From assembly GCA_000701725.1 (NCBI GenBank), contig JNJQ01000001.1:248001-312000 (forward strand): DNA of 64,000 nucleotides. The letters are read 5' to 3'. Under the pieces are notes generated by a model. The model saw only the letters and a list, made by a program, of their open reading frames with translations. It ran no database searches and had not been told where the DNA came from. This document shows, piece by piece, positions 25,588-34,396 of the stretch (within the stretch, counting starts at the first letter, position 1; every line of letters starts with the position of its first letter). Position numbers and translations under genes: made by a program. Source of the DNA: Erysipelotrichaceae bacterium NK3D112 (GTDB taxonomy: Bacteria > Bacillota_I > Bacilli_A > Erysipelotrichales > Erysipelotrichaceae).

Positions 25588-25791
25588 GTGAAAGGTTACT
25601 TAACAGTAAAAGAGACTGCTGAGAAATGGGGCGTATCGGTTCGCTGGGTCAACCGGTATATTCAGGAAGGACGTCTTCCGGGATGCGAGAAGCTTGGAAC
25701 TGTCTGGGCGGTACCGGAGGATGCCGTAAAGCCGGAAAAACTGCCGCCCGGGCCAAAGCCGGAAAAAAGACTTTTCTCGATGCAGAAATAA
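25588..25791 (+). CDS. Small helix-turn-helix (excisionase/MerR-like) DNA-binding protein
   Basis: A 67-residue protein that is almost entirely a winged helix-turn-helix: GYLTVKETAEKWGVSVRWVN followed by IQEGRLPGCEKLGTVWAVPEDA. It resembles excisionase-family DNA-binding domains. GTG 25588 with GAGG 7 bp upstream is chosen; the longer upstream reading crosses the promoter. A frameshifted copy lies at 34503. Both carry the same promoter-palindrome layout, so I infer that this protein binds GTTAG-N6-CTAAC and controls the genes between the copies. Excisionase function is possible but no integrase is near. Confidence 0.7.
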   Translation: MKGYLTVKETAEKWGVSVRWVNRYIQEGRLPGCEKLGTVWAVPEDAVKPEKLPPGPKPEKRLFSMQK

Positions 25792-25830
25792 GTACCGGGC
25801 GTAACGGCTAAAGTATATTTTTGGCCGTTG

Positions 25831-25846
25831 GTTAGCAATGGCTAAC
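25831..25846 (+). promoter_or_regulatory. GTTAG-N6-CTAAC palindrome (copy 2)
   Basis: GTTAG-CAATGG-CTAAC, with the stem extendable by C/G to GTTAGC...GCTAAC. It lies 25 bp upstream of a TATAAT at 25872-25877, so here the site is at or above the -35 region, a position more typical of activation than repression. Confidence 0.6.
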
Positions 25847-25890
25847 GAACGTTCTGTGATAATTCAAAGGATATAATTCAGCAGGAGCGA

Positions 25891-26043
25891 TGGATCTATG
25901 AAAGTAATACACCATATCCGAAATATGCGGAATGGTTTCACCTGTTCGTTGGGATGATGCCGGCACTTGTGCTTTCGGTTATTCTCGGGCCGCATAAAGC
26001 CCTTGGCGCAGGGATCGCTCCGATTGATTTTGCTGCCAAATGA
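25891..26043 (+). pseudogene. C-terminal remnant of a membrane protein
   Basis: A start-less frame of about 50 codons reads YPKYAEWFHLFVGMMPALV and continues hydrophobically to a stop at 26043. No start codon or upstream part is present. It is a leftover of an unidentified membrane protein. Confidence 0.4.
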
Positions 26044-26160
26044 CAGGTCTGGCAGCAAATGATTCTTTGAATCATTCGCCGGATACTCATATTACAAAAG
26101 AACTGCGGGCTGCGAAAACATGAACAGCCGGAACCTTGCGGAATATCAGGTGGTGGGGGT

Positions 26161-26853
26161 ATGAACAGAGAAAAAGCGGAGAGGTATTTAAAACTCGGCC
26201 TGTTCGGGGCAATGCTGACACTGATCGGAGACTGTTTGATCGGCGCGGCAAAGTTTCCGGACGGTGCGAGCATGATCGAAGGCTATTTCGCCATCGCTCT
26301 GACCATGCCCGCATGGCGGCCGATCCTGGGCGGTCTGATCGGTTTCGCGGGGATCTGCCTGGAGTTTCCCGCGCTTATGACGGTCTATCCGCTGATCCGG
26401 GAAAAGATGCCCCGTGGCGGAAACTTTTATAAACTCGCGATGTACGTGTATCTTGCGGTCGGAGGCGGGGCGGTGCACTTGCCCTGCGGTACGTTCATGT
26501 GGATCTACAAAATGGCTGAGGAGGCCGTGGGCCGGGAGATCGCGCGGAATATCGCGCTGCGATATCTGCTGTACTTCCTGCTACCGTCTGCCGCCGTGTT
26601 TGGCGTATTCTTTGTCGGAGCAAGTGTAGTGCAGTTCATCGCTTTCGCTAAGGGCTGCACGCCTTTCCCCAAGTGGTATTGTGTGTTCAATCTACTGATA
26701 GGAAAGGCAGTGTTCAACTCCGTGCGCCGGTTCGGCAACACGGCACTGATCAACGGGATCGGGACGTCCAATATGAGTCTCGGCGCAATCGTGATGTTCA
26801 CGGCGCTGCTGCTTGGCTGGAAAAAGTACGTGGGTAACAGGGAGTATGAATGA
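26161..26853 (+). CDS. Multi-pass membrane protein, paralogue of the protein at 30057
   Basis: A 230-residue protein with about six hydrophobic segments (near residues 10-30, 54-78, 89-108, 138-162, 178-195, 201-219). It shares layout and motifs with 30057-30776: an early LTLIGDCLIG versus LAIIGDYCMG, and a central HLPCGTF versus HLACGTL. It may belong to the DUF6796 group; I name that from memory only. No known catalytic motif is visible. It overlaps the next gene (ATGA) and heads the membrane-protein island. Confidence 0.7.
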   Translation: MNREKAERYLKLGLFGAMLTLIGDCLIGAAKFPDGASMIEGYFAIALTMPAWRPILGGLIGFAGICLEFPALMTVYPLIREKMPRGGNFYKLAMYVYLAVGGGAVHLPCGTFMWIYKMAEEAVGREIARNIALRYLLYFLLPSAAVFGVFFVGASVVQFIAFAKGCTPFPKWYCVFNLLIGKAVFNSVRRFGNTALINGIGTSNMSLGAIVMFTALLLGWKKYVGNREYE

Positions 26854-27293
26854 TGATCGTACAGAAGACTTCTCTCTTTCCGGCATCCAAAGAAACAGTG
26901 TTTCGAAAGCTGCAGCAGCTGGAAACGCTTCAAATGATTGCAAAGCCTTATGCGACCTTTGAGCCGGTCGGAGAGGCTGCCTCAACTTGGGCGGTCGGCA
27001 GCACGTCCGCCTACCGGTTTCGCCTCTTCGGCCTGATCCCCTACGGGACGCACACGATCCACATCCTGCGCTTTGACCCGGAAGGCGTCAGCAGCCGGGA
27101 GGGAAACGCGCATGTGCCGGTTTGGAACCATGAGATCTCGCTGGTCGAGAAGGATGAAAGCCATACCCTGTATACGGATCGGGTGGAGATCCACGCTGGC
27201 TGGAAGACCGTTTTCATCTGGCTGTGGGCAAAGGCTTTCTATGCACACAGGCAGAGAAAGTGGGTCCGCCTGTTAAACGGATCGGAGAGGTGA
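26850..27293 (+). CDS. SRPBCC/START-like domain protein
   Basis: A 147-residue protein with the order of secondary structure and opening of SRPBCC (polyketide-cyclase/Bet v 1-like) proteins: FPASKETVFRKLQQLETLQ, a central RFRLFGLIPYGTHTI and a C-terminal helix. Such folds bind hydrophobic small molecules. Its start overlaps the upstream membrane-protein stop, and the PanE-like gene follows after 6 bp, so all are co-expressed. Ligand unknown. Confidence 0.65.
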   Translation: MMIVQKTSLFPASKETVFRKLQQLETLQMIAKPYATFEPVGEAASTWAVGSTSAYRFRLFGLIPYGTHTIHILRFDPEGVSSREGNAHVPVWNHEISLVEKDESHTLYTDRVEIHAGWKTVFIWLWAKAFYAHRQRKWVRLLNGSER

Positions 27294-27299
27294 CAGCCC

Positions 27300-28157
27300 A
27301 TGAGGATCTTGATTTTTGGCGCCGGTGTGATCGGCAGCCTGTATGCTGCGCTGCTTGCCGAGGCCGGATTCGACGTATCGGTTTACGCGCGCGGGTTGCG
27401 GCTGGAAAGCCTGAGGCAGGACGGACTGCTGTATAAGAGCAATGCTGAGATCCGAAAAGCGCCTGTAAAAGTGCTTTCAAAACTCGAAGCGGGAGACCTC
27501 TATGATCTCGTCTTTCTGACCGTCCGGGAAAACCAGCTGCACGCCGCCTTGGAAGAGCTCCGGCAAAACAGCAGTCCGGCCATCGTCACCATGGTCAATT
27601 CCCTGGAGACCTACGAGAAGTGGGAGGCGATTTGCGGGGAGGGACGGATTATTCCCGCTTTTCCCGGCGCTGGAGGCGGCTTTGACGGAAACGTGCTGGA
27701 CGCGGCCTTGACCCCGCGGCTCATCCAGCCGACAACTATCGGAAAAACAGGCGGAAGAGAAAAAGATCTTGCCCGCGTTCTTCACCGGGCGAAAATTCCC
27801 TGTCAGATCGTGCGGGATATGCACGCCTGGCAGCTTTGTCATCTGGCTATGGTCGTGCCGATCGCCGACGCATATTATGAGACGGCGGATCCCGAGCACG
27901 CGGGAAGAGACGCAGCGCTCATGAGAAAAACCGCAAAGCAGATCCGGGATAACCTTGACGCGATCGCAGCCCGGAAGATCCGGCTGTCTCCGGGGAAAAT
28001 GCAGGCCTTCCGCCTGCTACCCGCGCCGCTCGTGGGATGGGCGCTCGGCTTTGTGTTTGAAAGTTCCTTCGGGGATCGGTTCATGTACCGGCATTCGATG
28101 AAAGCGCCGGATGAGATGCGTCAGCTGCACGAGCAGTTATATCGATGGCTTGAGTAA
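27300..28157 (+). CDS. Ketopantoate-reductase-family NAD(P)-dependent oxidoreductase
   Basis: A 285-residue enzyme with a Rossmann opening ILIFGAGVIGSLYAALLAEAG and a helical C-terminal half as in PanE/ApbA. It departs from housekeeping PanE in the substrate region and is embedded in a membrane-protein operon, so a specialised 2-oxo-acid or ketone reductase is more likely than pantothenate synthesis. Its composition is clearly GC-richer than the phosphate island. Confidence 0.75.
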   Translation: MRILIFGAGVIGSLYAALLAEAGFDVSVYARGLRLESLRQDGLLYKSNAEIRKAPVKVLSKLEAGDLYDLVFLTVRENQLHAALEELRQNSSPAIVTMVNSLETYEKWEAICGEGRIIPAFPGAGGGFDGNVLDAALTPRLIQPTTIGKTGGREKDLARVLHRAKIPCQIVRDMHAWQLCHLAMVVPIADAYYETADPEHAGRDAALMRKTAKQIRDNLDAIAARKIRLSPGKMQAFRLLPAPLVGWALGFVFESSFGDRFMYRHSMKAPDEMRQLHEQLYRWLE

Positions 28158-28206
28158 GAGGGCAATCAAAAAAGAGGACAATATTTTTCACAATCAGGAG
28201 GGCAGC

Positions 28207-28704
28207 ATGCTTTTAACCATATTTCTGGCAATCGGCTTCTGCGCGGCGATGGCTCTGATGCTGATATCATGCGTATCATTTATACAGGACAATAAGTTCT
28301 TCGGCTCGGCCCCGAAGGAAGCGCGGGAAGTGATCATCCAGAAAGAACACGAACTCTTCTACGGGGCCAGGACGATCGGATGGACGCTGTTTATCATCAG
28401 CGTTCTGATGATCCTCGGTGCAGGCGTGATCGCTGTCTGGGACGGACTCAGAAGCGGGTTTACATTCTGGCAGTTCTTTTTAAGATTCGTACTGATCCTC
28501 ACGATCTATAAGATCTGCGACATGACGCTCATTGACAACTTCCTGCTTCTGAAATTCCACTTCTTCCAGCACTATTACCCGGAGGCGGCGCATGTGATGG
28601 AAGGACGGAAATATGGGTTCAACATTGTCAGTCAGCTGCTGAAGCTGTTTGTGATCTTTCCCACAGTCTCCGCGCTGGCAGCGTGGATCTGCACATTGTT
28701 TTGA
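28207..28704 (+). CDS. Four-helix membrane protein, family A (paralogue 1)
   Basis: A 165-residue protein with membrane segments near residues 3-24, 56-78, 88-108 and 142-163. A short motif YKICDMTLIDNF between helices 3 and 4 corresponds to YDTCFLDWVLF in 28729-29235 and LIDRFLIDEYW in 30773-31267. All three are 164-168 residues. GGAGG precedes ATG 28207, which is chosen over an earlier in-frame start inside the PanE-like gene. Function unknown. Confidence 0.6.
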   Translation: MLLTIFLAIGFCAAMALMLISCVSFIQDNKFFGSAPKEAREVIIQKEHELFYGARTIGWTLFIISVLMILGAGVIAVWDGLRSGFTFWQFFLRFVLILTIYKICDMTLIDNFLLLKFHFFQHYYPEAAHVMEGRKYGFNIVSQLLKLFVIFPTVSALAAWICTLF

Positions 28705-28728
28705 TCGTATTGATAAGGAGGTCTGAAT

Positions 28729-29235
28729 ATGAGTATCTGGGTCATCCTGATAGAAATTGCCGTCTTTTCAGCCATATTTACGGCGATCGTTTTCTTTGCC
28801 GCCGGCGGTGACAGAAAGCACTCTCCCGCGGCGATCCATAATTATCCTCCTGATATCCAGGAGGAATACTTTAAAACACATGAGCGAATCGATGTGAGCT
28901 ACAAGTCTAAAAATGTGATCCTGACCAAAGGCTTCGGCGTGCTGCTTTTTACATGTATCCTGCTTGCCTGCTCCCTTATTGCCGGGGCGAAAACCTTCCG
29001 GCAGGGCTTTTTGCTCACTTTCGGCCTGATGGTGTGGATCGGTATCTATGACACATGTTTCCTCGACTGGGTGCTGTTTGCCAATCTTCCGATGTTCCGG
29101 CTGGAAGGCACCGAGCATATGGAGGAAGCCTATCACCAGAAGTGGTTTCATGCGAAGGGCATGCTGTTTCCAGGCATCATCTTCGCACTGATCCCTGCCG
29201 CTCTGGTGGGGTGGCTTGTGACATTGATCCGATGA
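28729..29235 (+). CDS. Four-helix membrane protein, family A (paralogue 2)
   Basis: A 168-residue protein with helices near residues 4-24, 62-82, 90-110 and 143-165. After helix 1 it has a charged loop (GGDRKHSPAAIHNYPPDIQE). It carries the same aspartate motif as paralogues 1 and 3. AAGGAGGT precedes the ATG. Its 3' end is duplicated in decayed form at 34900-34935. Confidence 0.6.
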   Translation: MSIWVILIEIAVFSAIFTAIVFFAAGGDRKHSPAAIHNYPPDIQEEYFKTHERIDVSYKSKNVILTKGFGVLLFTCILLACSLIAGAKTFRQGFLLTFGLMVWIGIYDTCFLDWVLFANLPMFRLEGTEHMEEAYHQKWFHAKGMLFPGIIFALIPAALVGWLVTLIR

Positions 29236-29265
29236 GACGATAACCAAGAGAGGATTAACTTTCCC

Positions 29266-30060
29266 ATGAAATATTTTGAATTTGGTAAAGAGAATGAGGA
29301 ATTGATGGTCCTTCTGCATGGCGGCGGGACCAGCTATCTGGGCGTTCTTCCCACAGCAAAGAAAATTGCGGAGAAATACCATGTCATACTGCTTGCCTAC
29401 GACGGCTTCAACCCGTCCGAACCGGAGACGGAATTTCAGTCTTTGGCCTATGAGGCACAAGGTCTGGAGGATTATCTCATAGAGAATTACGGCGGCAAGA
29501 TAGATATCCTCTATGGCCTTTCCTACGGCTGCCGTACGTTGATGCAGGTGCTGGAGGACAACCGGCTGGAGATCACTACGACGATTGCCGACGGAATGTC
29601 TCTGCGGGATTATCCCGATATCAAAAGCGATTTTTGGAAAGAGGTCTATCTCTTTTTCTTCACTGGAACCTTCTTCGTTATCATGGGCAGAGCAGGAAAG
29701 CTGCGCAAACGGTTCTTGGCAAAGATAACAGGGCGAAGTGTTGAAGAAGCTGACCGGATTCTCTACACCAAGGCCAGCTGGAAAAGCTGGAAGAACCAGG
29801 ATAAGTGCCTGATCGGTAAAAAGACCGATTACAGTGTATTCGAAAATACCGATATGCATATCTGGTATGGGATCAAGGGAACCGTGGACAAAAAGCTTTC
29901 GGCCAATCTGGAAGAACTGAAAGCGAAGGGCTATCCCTTTACCTGTAAAATATTTGAGGACATGGGCCACGGCGGTCTGATCGGCGAAAACACGGAACGC
30001 TTTATCGAAGAGGTGGACGCTGTACACCTGCAATCGAAAAAAACGGAGAAACGAGTATGA
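29266..30060 (+). CDS. Alpha/beta hydrolase
   Basis: A 264-residue alpha/beta-fold hydrolase. The oxyanion-hole motif HGGG is near residue 18, the nucleophile elbow is GLSYG (Ser86), and a C-terminal DMGHGG supplies the histidine. A hydrophobic patch around LFFFTGTFFVIMGRAG may contact the membrane or a lipid substrate. It overlaps the next membrane gene (ATGA). Neighbours suggest an esterase or acylhydrolase in membrane-related metabolism; the substrate is unknown. Confidence 0.8.
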   Translation: MKYFEFGKENEELMVLLHGGGTSYLGVLPTAKKIAEKYHVILLAYDGFNPSEPETEFQSLAYEAQGLEDYLIENYGGKIDILYGLSYGCRTLMQVLEDNRLEITTTIADGMSLRDYPDIKSDFWKEVYLFFFTGTFFVIMGRAGKLRKRFLAKITGRSVEEADRILYTKASWKSWKNQDKCLIGKKTDYSVFENTDMHIWYGIKGTVDKKLSANLEELKAKGYPFTCKIFEDMGHGGLIGENTERFIEEVDAVHLQSKKTEKRV

Positions 30061-30776
30061 CAGCAGAACAACGCGCGAAGATATGTAAACGGATGCTGTG
30101 GATCATTCCCGGCCTGATCCTTGCCATCATCGGCGACTACTGCATGGGGATCGAGCCGAAAGACAGCACGAGCATTTCCTTTATGATTTCTTCAGGCTCG
30201 CTCACCATTTCGGACTGGCGCATTGCGATGTCGAATATTGGCGGCCTGATCGGAACGGTTTTCTATGCGATTGCGGCTCTGAGTTTCATAGAATATCTGA
30301 AATACAAGCTCTCTCAGTGCAGCGACAAATGGGGCAGACGATTCCTGAAGCTCTATATCGCTGGACTGATCTGGGGCTGTATGGTTTTCATCTATTTCCA
30401 CCTGGCCTGCGGAACACTGATCCACAACTACAACGTTATCTATGAAGCGGCACAGGGCGACACGGCAAGAGCGATTGCTGCCTGGAACCGCTCCTACGCC
30501 GTACAGGCCTTTCCCTATTGGGTATCGTTTGTCGTGCTGGGAATTTCCTCTACCGGCGGATGGATCGCCCTCGTTCTAAAGGGCATTCTGCCGCTGAACA
30601 AGATCTGGGTATTGGCGGCTCCGCTTCTCGTTGCTGGAATCGGATTTCTGTTGGAAATGATCCTTCTGCTGCCCTTCAACGGCTTTGCGTCCGGTTTTGA
30701 AAGCTTTGGCTGGATCGTGATGTTCCTCGGGGGGATCCGTGCGATCAGGAATGACGAAGGGGAGACCGGCAGATGA
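30057..30776 (+). CDS. Multi-pass membrane protein, paralogue of the protein at 26161
   Basis: A 239-residue protein with about six membrane segments (near 12-30, 58-80, 99-120, 150-172, 182-203, 212-230). IIGDYCMG and FHLACGTL match the corresponding motifs in 26161-26853. The start overlaps the hydrolase stop and the end overlaps the family A gene at 30773. Function unknown. Confidence 0.65.
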   Translation: MTAEQRAKICKRMLWIIPGLILAIIGDYCMGIEPKDSTSISFMISSGSLTISDWRIAMSNIGGLIGTVFYAIAALSFIEYLKYKLSQCSDKWGRRFLKLYIAGLIWGCMVFIYFHLACGTLIHNYNVIYEAAQGDTARAIAAWNRSYAVQAFPYWVSFVVLGISSTGGWIALVLKGILPLNKIWVLAAPLLVAGIGFLLEMILLLPFNGFASGFESFGWIVMFLGGIRAIRNDEGETGR

Positions 30777-31267
30777 TTGCACTAAAGCTCGTTTTGGAAG
30801 GCCTGGGACTGGGCTTTTTGCTGTATCTGATCTGTGCGATCGGCATTCGTAATGGTGCCGTCGGCATGGTCCATCTGTATGATCAAAAGGTACAGGAGCG
30901 CGTCGTTCAGCTGGGCCTGACGACAGCCGAGCAGATCCGGAAGCGGAGTATATGGTTCAGAAGCCTGTGTCTTCCGGGGTATCTGATCTACGTGCTGATC
31001 TGCGTGTATGTGATCAACGGCACGAGAGGCTTCTTTGAAGGCTTCTGGCAAGGCTTTGTGATCCTGTTCATTATGAATCTGATCGACCGTTTTCTGATCG
31101 ACGAATACTGGGTAGGACATACGAAAGCCTGGATCATCCCGGGTACGGAAGACTTAAGGCCGTATATCACGGCAGAAGACAAAAAGAAAAAATGGATCAT
31201 GGGGACCGCAGGGATGGCGCTTCTTGCCGCCATTCTCTCCGGGTTCATGGCATTGATCCTGAAATAA
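30773..31267 (+). CDS. Four-helix membrane protein, family A (paralogue 3)
   Basis: A 164-residue membrane protein with helices near residues 5-25, 62-82, 88-108 and 143-163. The LIDRFLIDEYW motif aligns with those of paralogues 1 and 2. ATG overlaps the preceding stop (ATGA). The unit DUF-like membrane protein plus family A protein therefore occurs repeatedly within the island. Confidence 0.6.
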   Translation: MIALKLVLEGLGLGFLLYLICAIGIRNGAVGMVHLYDQKVQERVVQLGLTTAEQIRKRSIWFRSLCLPGYLIYVLICVYVINGTRGFFEGFWQGFVILFIMNLIDRFLIDEYWVGHTKAWIIPGTEDLRPYITAEDKKKKWIMGTAGMALLAAILSGFMALILK

Positions 31268-31283
31268 AGAAAGGAACGGAAAA

Positions 31284-31478
31284 ATGGTTACTCTGATCCT
31301 GACGTTGACGATGTGCGCTTTGCTTATCCTTATGATCTGGTCGGTGACGTACTTCTGCCACTGGACGGGCCTGCTACGGTTTTTCCCAAAGGACATGGAA
31401 GAAAAAGCCAGGCTGCATAAGCCGCCTTTCCCGGCCGCACCGGTGATCGTCTGGATACTGATGCTGTTCCAAGTGTAA
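31284..31478 (+). CDS. Small membrane protein with decayed duplicate
   Basis: A 64-residue protein with an N-terminal membrane helix (VTLILTLTMCALLILMIWSV) and a proline-rich second hydrophobic segment. GAAAGGAACGG precedes the ATG. A diverged copy of its first 25 codons lies at 34966-35030, fused behind a decayed family A tail. Function unknown. Confidence 0.5.
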   Translation: MVTLILTLTMCALLILMIWSVTYFCHWTGLLRFFPKDMEEKARLHKPPFPAAPVIVWILMLFQV

Positions 31479-31495
31479 AAGGAGTGAGTATAAGG

Positions 31496-32119
31496 ATGAA
31501 TATGATCGTATCACTGATGGCGGCTGGCGCAAGGAAACGTTTCTCCCGGGAAGAGTACCGGCGGATCCGGGAGGAGGCAAACGCCCTTTTTCAGAAGCTG
31601 ACAGAGGAAAACAGTGATATTCCCAAGGCAATGAAGAAGCACACCGGAACAAACATCTTTCCGGCGATCGCCGTATACAAGACGCTTCTGACCCACGGCT
31701 TGACGACGGATGAAGCTACGGACGTCATTCGGAGTTTTTTCTATAAGATCTGCGAGATCATGTTCCGGCCGGCGGCGTGGTACCAGCACATCGCAGGGAA
31801 CTATCACAGATATCCGGCCGGGATGGTGAAGCACTCCCTGCGGGATTTCAGCCCGGAGGCAGGCTTTATATACAGGATGCCCGAGAAGATCGACCCGGCC
31901 GTAGCCCGGTTCGATATTGTCGCCTGCCCGTATCACGCCATGTGCGAAAAGTATGACTGCCTGGAACTGAACCCCGCCTTCTGTGACAGCGACGATGCCA
32001 AGTACGCAAACCTGCACAGAAATCTGAAATGGGTGCGCAAGAGCACCATCGGCCACGGTGCGCCGTGCTGCGATTTCCGCATCATCGACGTCAGCCGCCG
32101 CCCGGACTATGACGGCTGA
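31496..32119 (+). CDS. ATC-hydrolase-like protein
   Basis: A 207-residue protein resembling the family named after L-2-amino-thiazoline-4-carboxylic acid hydrolase. The C-terminal signature is visible as CPYHAMCEKYDCLELNPAFC and later GHGAPCCDFRI, with several conserved cysteines and histidines. The reference enzyme opens a thiazoline ring to cysteine, but most homologues are unassigned. ATG 31496 is chosen; an in-frame GTG at 31484 is too close to the AAAGGAG site. It follows the membrane-protein run in the same orientation. Confidence 0.7.
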   Translation: MNMIVSLMAAGARKRFSREEYRRIREEANALFQKLTEENSDIPKAMKKHTGTNIFPAIAVYKTLLTHGLTTDEATDVIRSFFYKICEIMFRPAAWYQHIAGNYHRYPAGMVKHSLRDFSPEAGFIYRMPEKIDPAVARFDIVACPYHAMCEKYDCLELNPAFCDSDDAKYANLHRNLKWVRKSTIGHGAPCCDFRIIDVSRRPDYDG

Positions 32120-32154
32120 TATGCGAGGCACAACAACAGGAAGCGTGTGAAATC

Positions 32155-32763
32155 ATGATAAGCAAAGTAAGCACAATGCATTCTGCAAAGATGGAAACGG
32201 CATGCAGAAAAATGGCAGAGAGCTATGTCGACTATGAAATGACCGGAAGAAATCTCGGCATGTGTGAGCATTTGGACAAAGAACACTTTTACCGCTTGAC
32301 CCGGGGCTATTTTGAGGCGGCCGTCAGAAACGGTTCTCTCTACTGTGCAGGTGACAACAGGGAAGGATATTTCATCTTTGAAACGCCGGAAACAAAAAGA
32401 AGTCTATCTGGCAGCCTGATTCAGGCAATATGGTCGCTGCGTGCCTTCGGCCTGAAGAGGGGGATCCGGTATGTCAAAGAAATTATGAATTCGGGTACCT
32501 ATCTCGCGTCTGAGTTTGGCAGGCAGAAAAAACCGTTCACCAAGATCGAGTTTATCGCCGTCGCCAAAGAGCATCAGGGGCAAGGATATATGAGGCAGAT
32601 GATGGAATACGCTTTTTCAGAATCTGATCGGCTTGGGCTTCCATTAATACTTACCACGGATGATCAAAAGAAAGTGGAAATATACGAGCATTTCGGCATG
32701 AAGATGGTGCGGGAACATATTGTGTCTGACAGGGCTGTTTATTATGAGATGCTTAGGAAATAA
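32155..32763 (+). CDS. GNAT-family N-acetyltransferase
   Basis: A 202-residue acetyltransferase. The acetyl-CoA loop is visible as KEHQGQGYMRQMMEYAF and the C-terminal strand region as IYEHFGMKM. It shares its layout, including the long N-terminal helical part, with the frameshifted gene at 33624 and they are clearly paralogues. The acceptor is unknown. Confidence 0.8.
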   Translation: MISKVSTMHSAKMETACRKMAESYVDYEMTGRNLGMCEHLDKEHFYRLTRGYFEAAVRNGSLYCAGDNREGYFIFETPETKRSLSGSLIQAIWSLRAFGLKRGIRYVKEIMNSGTYLASEFGRQKKPFTKIEFIAVAKEHQGQGYMRQMMEYAFSESDRLGLPLILTTDDQKKVEIYEHFGMKMVREHIVSDRAVYYEMLRK

Positions 32764-32778
32764 AAGGAGAAGATGACG

Positions 32779-33600
32779 ATGAAGACATTGCAAATGAATC
32801 AAAAGGCAGACTATGGCAACTGGGTCCCGGCGGCGATGATGAAAACGCTCTGGACGGCAACAGCGGCCATTGCTATTGTTACTGTGCTGATGTTCGTTCT
32901 GATCAAGTCACCGGTGCCGGGCGTTATCGGTACCGTGGTCACATTCGCGGCGCTTTGCATGACACTCTATATGCAAAGGTGCAGAAAGCTGTTTGATTTC
33001 CGGGGCGGCGGTGTGATGGGACAGATCCATCAGTTCCTCGCCGATCATTTCCCCTGGAAGGAAGCTGTCGGAGAAAAGGAAACCGGCCGGATCATCGATA
33101 TCGGCTGCGGAGCAGCTGCGCTGACAAATCGGATCGCCAGGATCTATCCGTCCGCGGAGATCATCGGCGTGGATTTCTGGGGAAAGGAATGGAGCTACGC
33201 GAAGGAACAGTGCGAGAAGAATGCCACTTTAGAGGGTGTGGCAGATCGCGTCGGATTCCAAAAAGGAGACGCCGCCAGACTGGATTATGCGGACGGCGCT
33301 TTTGATGGCGCGGTCAGCAATTTCGTGTTCCATGAGGTGCGCTCTGCGGAGGATAAGCGGGACGTGGTGAAAGAGGCTCTGCGCGTGGTCAGAAAAGGGG
33401 GCGCCTTTGCCTTCCAGGATATGTTCGGCCAGAAGGCCCTGTATGGCGACATGGAAGCGTTTTGTGAAGAACTCCTTCGGAGCGGGACGGTTAAGGAGAT
33501 CCATTACATCCCCAATATTGAGAAGCAGCCCTTTGTACCGGGATTTGTGACGGCCCCGTGGATGATCAGGAACACCGGATTGATATACGGGATCCGGTGA
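32779..33600 (+). CDS. Membrane-anchored class I SAM-dependent methyltransferase
   Basis: A 273-residue protein with two N-terminal membrane helices (about residues 24-42 and 47-65) ahead of a class I methyltransferase domain. Motif I is IIDIGCGAAALTNRI near residues 105-119, followed by IIGVDFWG and the post-motif VSNFVFHEV. The membrane anchor suggests a lipid, quinone or membrane-delivered substrate. AAGGAGA fits ATG 32779 better than 32773. It is followed 23 bp later by the frameshifted GNAT. Confidence 0.78.
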   Translation: MKTLQMNQKADYGNWVPAAMMKTLWTATAAIAIVTVLMFVLIKSPVPGVIGTVVTFAALCMTLYMQRCRKLFDFRGGGVMGQIHQFLADHFPWKEAVGEKETGRIIDIGCGAAALTNRIARIYPSAEIIGVDFWGKEWSYAKEQCEKNATLEGVADRVGFQKGDAARLDYADGAFDGAVSNFVFHEVRSAEDKRDVVKEALRVVRKGGAFAFQDMFGQKALYGDMEAFCEELLRSGTVKEIHYIPNIEKQPFVPGFVTAPWMIRNTGLIYGIR

Positions 33601-33623
33601 TCGGAACGGAGGAGCAGAGAGCT

Positions 33624-34272
33624 ATGATAAAGATGCAGGGCTTATCCGCTGAAGAGCTGCGGGAAATCGCACGGCAGACGGCGGATGCGTTTTATGATTA
33701 CACGTACAATGGCGAGGATATCGGCCTGATCAAATATATCTCATCCCGAGAGGCGATGTTCATCTATATCAGCGCTATCGTTCAGGCTGCCTATAAGGCC
33801 GGCGTGCTGTATACGACTTCAGACCGCAGGGAAGGGTATCTGATGCTGTCCGGCGAAGGAGCCGGAGGAAAGATCGGGCTGATAGACGGATTCAAGATGA
33901 TTGCCGCAGAAAAGAAGGCTCTCGGAGGCTTCGGGAACATGAAGCGGTTCATCAGCGCCTGCTTCTGCGACGGGGGGGACGATCGAGACCCGTATGAGGA
34001 AGGAAAAACGGAAGTTCCTGCGCATCGAGATGCTGATCGTGCGGAAGGAATACCAGGGTCAGGGGCTTATGCGGCAGATGATGGAGTATGCTTACAAAAT
34101 CGCAGAAAGCCATCGGGTGCCTGTAATCCTGGACACAGATGATAAGGACAAGGCGGCCCGTTATGAACATCTCGGAATGAAGCTCGACCGGGTTCGAAAC
34201 TGCGGTGAGCGGTTCCATATGTATGATCTGATCCGCCCTTATTCTGAAATATATTCGTCAACGGAGGAATAA
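33624..34272 (+). pseudogene. GNAT acetyltransferase frameshifted at a G7 run (possible phase switch)
   Basis: GGAGGAG precedes ATG 33624. The first frame encodes the N-terminal half (ending ACFCDGG) and the acetyl-CoA-binding half continues in the +1 frame (KEYQGQGLMRQMMEYAYK, YEHLGMKLDRV). The frame changes at the run of seven G at 33972-33978; six G would restore one 215-residue protein paralogous to the gene at 32155. It may be a true mutation, a slipped-strand switch or a sequencing error. Confidence 0.75.
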
Positions 34273-34396
34273 CTATACCTACAGGCTGCAAAAGTCGAAC
34301 TCGTAGAAATCCTTTATTTTGAGCACTTTTACGAGCATTTCACCGACGGAGCGGCTCATTGCCGACCTTCAAGATGTGTAAAAGGTAGCTTTTCTC

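Larger units (their letters stand above)
25792..26160. other. Intergenic region with operator and gene remnant
   Basis: About 370 bp. It contains the second palindrome (25831-25846), a TATAAT (25872-25877) and a truncated membrane-protein tail (25891-26043). The remainder shows nothing I can identify. Confidence 0.5.

Noticed and set aside
28768-30033. Long minus-strand open frame of about 420 codons
   Set aside because: It is antisense to two clearly coding genes with good ribosome-binding sites, and its translation has no domain-like pattern.
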